A stretch of DNA of 14,280 nt, from the NCBI GenBank assembly GCA_028565635.1, contig JAOXYB010033229.1, positions 1 to 14,280 of the forward strand. The letters are read 5' to 3'. This document shows, piece by piece, positions 8,063 through 14,280 of the stretch (positions are counted from its first letter, which is position 1; each line of letters begins with the position of its first letter). The notes beneath the pieces were generated by a model, which saw only the letters and a program-made list of their open reading frames with translations, made no database searches and had not been told where the DNA came from. The translations under genes and the position numbers were made by a program. Origin of the DNA: Phoronis ovalis (taxonomy: Eukaryota; Phoronida; Phoronidae).

Positions 8063-8485
8063 GCTTTCGAGAATATTACACTTGTTTTCAATCTGAGCTC
8101 GTCGAATAATTATAAAAAGATAAAGACACTTGACTTACAGGTTCTTCTATATGGTTAATGTCTACTTTTATCTTTCTTTCTTACAAAAAATATTATGAAA
8201 ATTAACGAAATCCATCAACACCGGAAATAATTGTGGAGTAATTCATTTAGTTATAGGGGTGATGTTAAAGTGAAATACAGCGCCACCTGACTTACGTGTT
8301 TAAACTGCGCGGTGCCCTATTCGGACCAATTTGAATGTTTTTTCCTGTAACTTGTTATGTGCCTCTCGAATACGTATATAGTTCATTGTTACAAAAAGAA
8401 GTTATTGTTTAGCTTACTACAAAATATACAATTATTCTAAACAAGATTGTAATACAGTTCCCCCTATATGACCATGCCATTCATT

Positions 8486-8495
8486 CCGCCATCTT
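8486..8495 (-). promoter_or_regulatory. YY1-like motif
   Basis: AAGATGGCGG on the minus strand, a near match to the AANATGGCGGC element often found at or just after transcription starts. Orientation suits the SLC41-like gene. The ATG within it is followed after two codons by a stop, so it is not a coding start. Confidence 0.3.
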
Positions 8496-9249
8496 TCTTA
8501 GAAAGTAGGTTTGCAATGCATTCCTATTCAGATTTGAAGAGTACACGTTGTTGATTCAGTGCAATTTCTTCGTCGGGTTCAGCGATTTAAGATATTTTAT
8601 TCACACAGTTACAAAACACTACTAATTATTATTAGCTTTACGCAAATACAGACAAGACTAGACTTAACTTTAAGTTTGACTGAGTTGTGCCCCCGGAGTT
8701 CATGTGAGTATTTCAGTAACTCGATTTCACTGGCAATGACACTGACACAACTAGTAGTACTAGTATTTAGTCTACCCCGGGGTACGATATGTAGTATGGG
8801 TGTCATAAACCCTTACCTCATGGTAAAAACTGCGTTTCCAAAAAATATATCCAATGGTAAACATTTATTTAAATGGAAAAATAATATTCTGACCTCATAG
8901 GTAAACAAATCCTGGAAATTTACATGGTCAGCTTGCCGGAAACTTCAGCATCTTGGCATTTGGTTTTTTGTCAAGTGGGCTAATATAAATTTACTAATAA
9001 TAATGACGAATAATGCTAACAATAAATATTCCGTCAAACTCTCACATACTTGTGACTTTGGATGTAATAAAACACCACTTTAATATTCTAAATACTTAGT
9101 TTTTTTAAAGTTACCACGATTACAAGACAGTACACTGTCAAAATGATAGCTGTGTAAATTTGAATTGAAAATGATGTATCGCTGCAATCCAGTTGAACTT
9201 GTATTGTTGTACTTATCTACATATACTTAATATGCACAGAACGTGGTGT

Positions 9250-9257
9250 TGTGCATA
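9250..9257. repeat. Left target-site duplication, copy 2
   Basis: TGTGCATA, repeated exactly at 9538-9545 on the other side of the element. Confidence 0.8.
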
Positions 9258-9537
9258 CCCAAGGGAGGGGGCAGTCAATATGAAAGTGGGTACACATGTT
9301 CCAACAAAATTATGAGTGAAAGGGTATGTTTTTCGAACTGCCGGCACGTTACACGCTTGGGGTTTGTTTTTTGGCTAAAATCACGAAAAGGGGTGGTTTT
9401 TTGGAGGTGTGACACTTCGTTAGGGGTGTTTTTTTCCAAAAGTCACTTCCTTAAGGAATTTCACTTTGTTAGGGACTTTTTTGAAAAGCCATGTTGGAAC
9501 ATTGGTACCCATTTTCATATTGACTGCCTCCCCCGGG
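9258..9537. mobile_element. Short non-autonomous DNA transposon (MITE-like), copy 2
   Basis: 280-bp copy of the element at 3205-3526, in the same orientation. Left end CCCAAGGGAGGGGGCAGTCA; the right end reads CCCGGGGGAGGCAGTCA on the minus strand, and the inverted similarity extends about 48 bp, including GTTCCAACA. Internal units lie at 9351-9382, 9383-9413 and 9414-9444, then one collapsed 18-bp remnant (9445-9462) where copy 1 has two full units, then a final unit from 9463. The shorter length comes mostly from this 50-bp loss. Frames through it are not genes. Confidence 0.85.
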
Positions 9538-9545
9538 TGTGCATA
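9538..9545. repeat. Right target-site duplication, copy 2
   Basis: TGTGCATA, an exact 8-bp match to 9250-9257; this duplication sets the element ends. Confidence 0.8.
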
Positions 9546-9779
9546 TTGCCCCAATGTATTGGAGGATGAGTTGCACATCCTAACAACCTGTCCAAATGTA
9601 ATCAAATAGGCCAGAGAAAGTCCTGTATGAAGCATTACAGGCCGAATTATGCAATATTAAAACTCAGCAGTGCTCACCGAAGCACTTTTTATCTAAACTG
9701 TTCAAAATAAGGTCCTCCTTGCATTAATTATAGCGCTCTTTTGATATGGACAATATTTTTTTCTAGACATATAAGTACA

Positions 9780-9845
9780 TGTATATATATTATTAAGTGT
9801 ATGTTTATGTGTACATACGTGTGTATATTGAGACACACACAGAAG
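9780..9845. repeat. TA/TG-rich simple sequence
   Basis: Imperfect alternating purine-pyrimidine stretch (TATATATAT, then GTGTACATACGTGTGTAT, then ACACACAC) about 150-210 bp upstream of the KLHL-like start codon, possibly within its 5' UTR or first intron. Confidence 0.6.
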
Positions 9846-9993
9846 TTGTAGTTGATATTTTAGTTCTTATATGTAGTATTGTAGTTACTTTTTCTGTATT
9901 TATCCATATACTTTGTAAAATATGTTACTGTGCCAATAAACTCATTATTATAACTTACTTTGTAGCCATTGGTAGTGATTAAAAATCTACAAA

Positions 9994-10119
9994 ATGTCAT
10001 TCGATTCTGATTTGTCCAGTGGCAGTACTCCTAGGAAGAAAAAGTTACCAGAAATGCTATGGCAGCAACAACAAGAAAACTCGCCTCTGTGTGATGTTTC
10101 AATAATTGTTCAAGGACAG
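9994..10119 (+). CDS. KLHL-like exon 1
   Basis: The start ATG has A at -3 and an in-frame TGA upstream at 9976-9978, so it is the first available start. Encodes 42 residues: a Ser/Lys-rich N-terminus, WQQQQENS, then CDVSIIVQGQ, the first strand of the BTB fold. Donor CAG|GTGAAC begins at 10120, phase 0. The open frame continues to 10188 into the intron, but the BTB continuation is in the next exon. Confidence 0.88.
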
Positions 10120-12924
10120 GTGAACCTCACATTTATATTGTTTTACATTTGTACACAATTTAATAATCTTTATGCCGCACCCACATAGTATATTACATGT
10201 AGATTTTATTTTTTAGAGAATCCCTGCTCATTGGTGTGTATTGATGGTTTGTCCTTACTTTGAAAGTCTATACAGCAGTGGAATGAAAGAAATGTTATCA
10301 GGTAATGTGTATGACTGAATTGTAGGAATATTAATTTAAAGTATGCATGGAATACCTACAGCATTTACACACTCTTATGGCACACTACCCAGTCCTATTC
10401 ATCGATGGCTTTCCATTTGTCAGTCCTGACAGTAGGCCATACATTTTTAAGCGATTCAGCAATGGAATATCAAAGTGGGTACCAATTTCTTACTATATAT
10501 TTGTATTTTGAGGGCAGACATTATTAGCTCTATTATCCTGTAGTATAAGAATATTTGTGAATATTATACCTACCCATGCCCATTCATCATGTACTGTTAG
10601 GTAATTTTTTGTCACATTTTGCAGTCATCTCGTTTTAGACAGAAATAAGCTTCACATTTAAAATAATATACCTTAATGTTGATACTGAGAAAAATATGAG
10701 TATATCCGTGCCTGATAATTTGCGTTATTGCATTTTTTGTGAAAAAATAATTGGTCGTCCAGGTTGAGTGCTGTCAGTCCTATTTGTTACCCGTTATATT
10801 ATACAAATTATTCAGAGCATTATTATCTAATTCTACAGCAAAGGTAGTAAAATTTAATTGTAATATTTATGATCACTTCTGTGGCTCTCAGCACAATGCA
10901 GATTTACTTGAATGTAAATAGTATGTAGGACCATGATATATCTCAATACAGGTACCGGTTTCAAATATGTTTAGCATAGAAAGGCAACTGGTAACGGCCA
11001 TTACTCACAGCCCTCGACCGGAGAATTATTTATTTTTTCATGCATATTATTAATTGCTCAAGGACATACAAATTTAGGAGTAAGAATGCTGAACTACTGC
11101 TTAATCGCATACAGACACGTGGCTTACTGTGGGGACTAACAACATGGAAAACTGTTGATTAATCCGTCCAGGTAGTGTGCTGTAAGAGAGTTTGTTTATT
11201 ATATAGGGCCTATGTTATTACTGTTATCTATCCCAGTAGTACATATGGCAACAACAGTATTTTGCCATCTACATTCTGCAGAGATGTTTAACTTAGCTGT
11301 TGTTGCTGCACTTTTCATTTGATAATAACACAGAATGATATAATTAGTAGTTGTCTGTCACAGCCGTTGCTTGTAAATTAAACTGTTGACATCCATTTTT
11401 CTTCTTGTAGGTAATATAGACTTGAGTATATCAACACCTGAGGTAGTCAAAGGTGTTCTGCGCTTTATTTACACATCCTACATCAAGTTTAACCTGGAAA
11501 CTCTTGATGATTATTTAAAAGTTGCTGATTACTTACAACTGGAGGAGGTTAAAGACCAAGCCAGTATGTTTCTGACTAAAAGTCTGGTCACAGTTGAGAA
11601 CTGTGTGAAACTTTGTACGTTGTCCAGTCTCTATGGTATGGAATTAGTTTATAACAATGCGCAAGGGTTCTTGTATAGATATTTTGATAAAGTTGTTGAA
11701 AAGGATGAAATTCTAACAATATCAATGGAGACGTTATCTGATTTCGTGCTCGATGACAAGCTAGGATTTGTTTCCCAAAGAAGATTCTTTGATTTAATTG
11801 TTAGGTGGATTGATTATGAAGTAGAAAAAAGGCATGAACTCTTTGAAGATTTGTTCTGTCTGCTGAATCTTGACAATTTTTCCCAGGAAGATGTGAATTT
11901 TGTTAAAGACAACAAATTAGTTAAAGAAAGTAAAAAGTGCCAAAAGCACTTATCAGATTTTGATAAGAAAGTAAAGGCCGGCATTGTAGACCCAAGTGAT
12001 GTATATAGAGAAGTTATAGTGTTTACAGGTGTCCGTGCAGCCAGGCGTCAGTTTGCATTTCTCACCAAAGAGAAGAAGTGGGTACGTTTGCCATATCTGA
12101 CTTCTGCTCACCAACCTGGTGGTAGAGATTACTGCATGAGTGTGATTGACTCGCAGATCATGATGATTAAACAAGAATATGCACGTACGTTTAATGTCAT
12201 ACGATTTAACGAAGAAGCTGCAAAATGGGAATCAAACAGCTCGTTATGTATGTATGCTTGCTTAGGATTTTGGACATTTAAACCTGTTGCTGCTGTAACA
12301 TGTGCTGGTGAATTGTGTTTCCTGAATGGTACTGCTGACTGCTTTAAGTTTATACATTTAGACTTTCATGATACTACTAATTTGCATCGTGACATTCCTC
12401 TTCACAGACTAGATTGCATTGCTGTTGTACAGTTGCACATGTTTGCAGTGCAAGATAAATATGTTTTTATTATTTTGAAAGGATTTGACATGAATTTAGC
12501 TAGAATAACTGGTCCAAAGGATGTTATAAAATGTCTCTGCATCAACTTGAAAAAAAATCCACTACATATTGCTGATTATTCTGATGGTGCTCAATTTGGT
12601 GAAATCGTTCATGTTGAAGGTCAGAAGATTTTCTTGCTCAATATTGGAAAGAGACATTGCCATATGTTTAATTTAGCCAACAAAAGGTGGTCATCTGCCA
12701 GAAAATCATTGCCAAAGTTACCAGGTGGAAAACAGTGCCGCTCTGCTGTGTCTTGTGTGAATCATGAAGATGTTTATTTGTTTGGAGGTAATGCACCATA
12801 TAGCCACAGTAGTCCTCGGTCTGCTGCAAAAATTAGCACACCAGAACCTGTGACTGATAGCCATGGACCACGTAGTGCTTACAAGTTTACCCGTGCCACA
12901 GAAACTTGGGAAGAACTGCCGGAT
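9994..12924 (+). CDS. BTB-BACK-Kelch protein (KLHL-type), 3' probably partial
   Basis: Join 9994-10119, 10217-10301, 11411-12924: GT-AG junctions, compatible phases, 575 residues with no stop. Family role (known): KLHL proteins dimerise through BTB, bind Cullin-3 through BTB and BACK, and recruit substrates with a kelch propeller for ubiquitination. Seen here: a Gln-rich N-terminus; BTB at about 30-125 (CDVSIIVQGQRIPAHW, SGMKEML, then GVLRFIYT); BACK at about 128-242 (VENCVKLCTLSSLYG, FFDLIVRWIDYE); and a kelch region from about 269 with roughly six blade-like repeats. Only the last clearly keeps the GG doublet (VYLFGG, residues 525-530) and the distal W (ETWEELP), so the propeller is diverged. 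I cannot assign a numbered KLHL subfamily. Confidence 0.92.
10217..10301 (+). CDS. KLHL-like exon 2 (85 bp)
   Basis: Acceptor TTATTTTTTAG ends at 10216; donor CAG|GTAATG begins at 10302. Phase 0 in, phase 1 out. Encodes RIPAHWCVLMVCPYFESLYS then SGMKEMLSG, the classical BTB core (compare KFPAHRAVLAASSPYFRAMF in other KLHL proteins). Too short to be noticed as an open frame. Confidence 0.92.
10302..11410. other. KLHL-like intron 2
   Basis: 1109-bp AT-rich intron. It contains diverged repeat pairs: 10752-10789 resembles 11160-11198 (shared CGTCCAGGT and GTGCTGT), and 11044-11097 resembles 13084-13134 in the downstream intron. No exon recognised. Confidence 0.7.
11044..11097. repeat. Dispersed repeat, copy a
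   Basis: Shares TATTAATTGCTCA, AAATTTAGGA and AAGAATRCTGAAC words in order with 13084-13134. Both copies lie in introns of the same gene in the same orientation. Confidence 0.6.
11411..12924 (+). CDS. KLHL-like exon 3
   Basis: Acceptor TTTTTCTTCTTGTAG ends at 11410, phase 1 in. A frame-open ATG at 11386 is upstream of this acceptor and intronic. The 1514-bp exon encodes the end of BTB, all of BACK (with WIDYEVEKR followed by a diverged 3-box, FSQEDVNFVKDNKLV) and the kelch region. A donor GAT|GTGAGT begins at 12925 after ETWEELPD, where the last blade still lacks its closing strand. Read through this site, the frame ends only nine codons later at a TGA (12952-12954), so either that is the true end or, more likely, a further exon follows outside the window. 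Confidence 0.9.
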
Positions 12925-13001
12925 GTGAGTAGCTTGTTTTTATTATTTAATTGAGATTAAGCTTTGAAATCGAGTTTCCAACGGCTATTCTTTTATGGGG
13001 T

Positions 13002-13063
13002 GTATAAACAAAGAGCACTTTTACCAATTATAAACAAATAGTGTCTTTTATATAAACAAATAG
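13002..13063. repeat. Three TATAAACAAA units
   Basis: TATAAACAAAGAG at 13002, TATAAACAAATAG at 13029 and 13051; spacing 27 and 22 bases with T-rich sequence between. Confidence 0.6.
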
Positions 13064-13083
13064 CAATTTTTAGTTCTGCAGTG

Positions 13084-13134
13084 AATATTAATTGCTCAAT
13101 GAAATAGAAATTTAGGAATAAGAATACTGAACCA
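13084..13134. repeat. Dispersed repeat, copy b
   Basis: Partner of 11044-11097; about four fifths of positions match by eye. Confidence 0.6.
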
Positions 13135-13956
13135 CAATGTAAATAATAGTATTTTTCAATTAATAAGCGGATAATGATATATGTGTGCGAGTAGCATTAT
13201 TTGTTGATTGTTAACATTATTGGATTTTTTGTGAATGTTGTGACTACATGTATGGAATGTAGTTATTTTTAAGATATATAAAGTTTAAATTGTTCCATAC
13301 TTTTACATAAGTATATATCAATTTACCTTTATCTTTTCAAGTGTCTCTTGTCTGAGATGTAAGTGTTTAAAAATTGTAAAATAAGTATTTGAATAATCTA
13401 TTAACAGGTGATAGATATTTTATCCTTTTTTTTGGTTTTCACCTGTATAACAAAGTTAAGTGTAATTAAAGTTAGGTGAATGTGTACTCGTGGTGGTGTA
13501 ATCCTTGCCTCTGCTTCGAGTCCATCATGATATTTATATTATGTGTTGTGTCAATTTGTGTCAGCTTGTTATGGCGATTTTTCGTCATGGCTTGTTTATG
13601 AAGCAAGACTGTTTTACTTTCACAATTCTTAGAAGTTATACTAAAATGCATTCATTGTTTTTATTGCATGAAAAAATATTCACCTCATTCATTTAAGTAG
13701 TATGGACTTCCATATTGATTGTTGGAGCTCAGTAGTTAAGTAACCTGCAAAAATGTTTCAGAATGTTAAAAGGTGTCTTATCCTGGTGAGGCTATCATAG
13801 GAAAACCACTAATGAAAGACACAGAATTGGTTATCATTAATTAAACCTTATATCTCTTCCATTATAACAAATTGTGCAAGGTTCCGTGGTGCTTATTGGT
13901 GTTGATATTTGTAAAGTGCCTCATTGACCGGATGAAAGACAGTATGTAAGATAGTA

Positions 13957-14194
13957 GGCCCAGTCACACTTACCACTTAAAGCGCTTCACAATAGAGCAC
14001 TTTATAATAAAGCGCTTCAGCCTCTAATGTGTATGCAAATAATTCACTTCAAGGGCATTAAAATAAAGCTCTTCAAGCGAAAATTAATCCTCTTCCTGAG
14101 GTGGATTAACTTTTTCCTGATGCGCTTTAAGCGACTTAACTTGCAAGTGTGGACATGAAGCGACTTCAATTCGCTTTCTGCCACGAGCTGATTT

Positions 14195-14227
<33 letters not shown>

Positions 14228-14280
14228 CACCTCCTTGAACTAAAGAGCTCCGCATATCGGAAGCGCATTAAAGTAGACTA
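13957..14280. mobile_element. Left part of a probable DNA transposon
   Basis: Begins near GGCCCAGTCACACTT and is rich in AAGCGCTT-type palindromic words (for example near 13979, 14011 and 14124-14134), with an internal copy of the terminal theme, CTTGCAAGTGTGGAC, near 14141. This style, a CAG-TCACACTT end with AAGCGC units, is typical of non-autonomous terminal-inverted-repeat elements. The right end and target duplication lie outside the window, so family and boundaries are unproven. Confidence 0.4.
14204..14227. repeat. (TA)12 microsatellite
   Basis: Uninterrupted alternating TA over 24 bases, inside the probable transposon fragment. Confidence 0.95.

Larger units (their letters stand above)
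7586..9993. other. Divergent intergenic region (5' UTRs and promoters)
   Basis: About 2.4 kb between the two start codons. It holds weak promoter motifs (8021-8062, 8486-8495), transposon copy 2 (9258-9537) and TA/TG-rich simple sequence just upstream of the KLHL-like gene (about 9780-9845). No coding exon was recognised; frames at 7374-7688, 8559-8900, 8609-8806, 9243-9569, 9420-9635 and 9797-9982 show no family features. The stretch TTACTTTGTAG ending at 9965 could be an acceptor for a 5'-UTR exon of the KLHL-like gene. Confidence 0.6.
12925..14280. other. Probable KLHL-like intron 3 (partial)
   Basis: I looked for a closing kelch exon here and found none. Contents: a short set of TATAAACAAA units (13002-13063), a dispersed repeat copy (13084-13134) and the left part of a probable transposon (from 13957). 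The frame 13505-13696 has no recognisable features. No clear AATAAA signal was seen soon after 12954. Confidence 0.5.

Noticed and set aside
8278-8290. CTCF-like word CAGCGCCACCTGA
   Set aside because: Matches only part of the long CTCF consensus; chance occurrence cannot be excluded.
8749-8784. Short palindromes around CTAGTAGTACTAG and ACCCCGGGGT
   Set aside because: Isolated, with no repeats or partner elements nearby; consistent with chance.
8559-8900. Plus-strand 113-codon open frame in the divergent spacer
   Set aside because: No recognisable domain, no splice context linking it to the KLHL-like gene, and composition like the surrounding non-coding DNA.
9243-9569. Plus-strand 108-codon open frame
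   Set aside because: Runs through transposon copy 2, including both inverted repeats; the equivalent region of copy 1 has no matching frame.
11953-12174. Minus-strand 73-codon open frame
   Set aside because: Antisense shadow of the KLHL-like kelch region.
13760-13786. Candidate small KLHL-like exon between TGTTTCAG and GTGAGG
   Set aside because: The nine-codon peptide has no kelch character and there is no supporting similarity.

Overview
The window reads as nuclear DNA of an animal, most likely a marine invertebrate bilaterian. It is AT-rich, with long introns, and holds parts of two multi-exon genes of metazoan families. Introns and spacers are full of small transposon-like elements and diverged tandem repeats. 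Phylum cannot be settled from sequence alone; the repeat style recalls lophotrochozoans such as molluscs, but that is a guess. No prokaryotic gene, tRNA, rRNA or CRISPR was seen.

Minus strand, 7585 down to 388: eight coding exons of an SLC41-family magnesium transporter (MgtE-type), reconstructed by hand with consistent splice sites and phases. They give 413 residues: a 150-residue hydrophilic N-terminus, the whole first MgtE half and the start of the second. The 3' end lies beyond position 1.

Plus strand, 9994 to 12924: three coding exons of a BTB-BACK-Kelch (KLHL-type) protein, 575 residues, probably a Cullin-3 substrate adaptor. The last exon stops at a donor site near the end of the kelch propeller, so at least one more exon probably lies to the right. 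The two genes are head to head, about 2.4 kb apart between start codons, with no evident functional link.

Repeats: two copies (3205-3526 and 9258-9537) of one short non-autonomous DNA transposon with terminal inverted repeats, 8-bp target duplications and an internal run of about 31-35 bp units; a 240-285 bp tandem array (about 625-1310); a foldback structure (4428-4582); a cluster of short palindromes and tandem units (6935-7304); a minisatellite-like relic (6590-6930); and the left part of another probable DNA transposon running off the right edge (13957 on).

I found no convincing undescribed functional system. The best signals are the small transposon family with its variable internal units and the unannotated exon structures.
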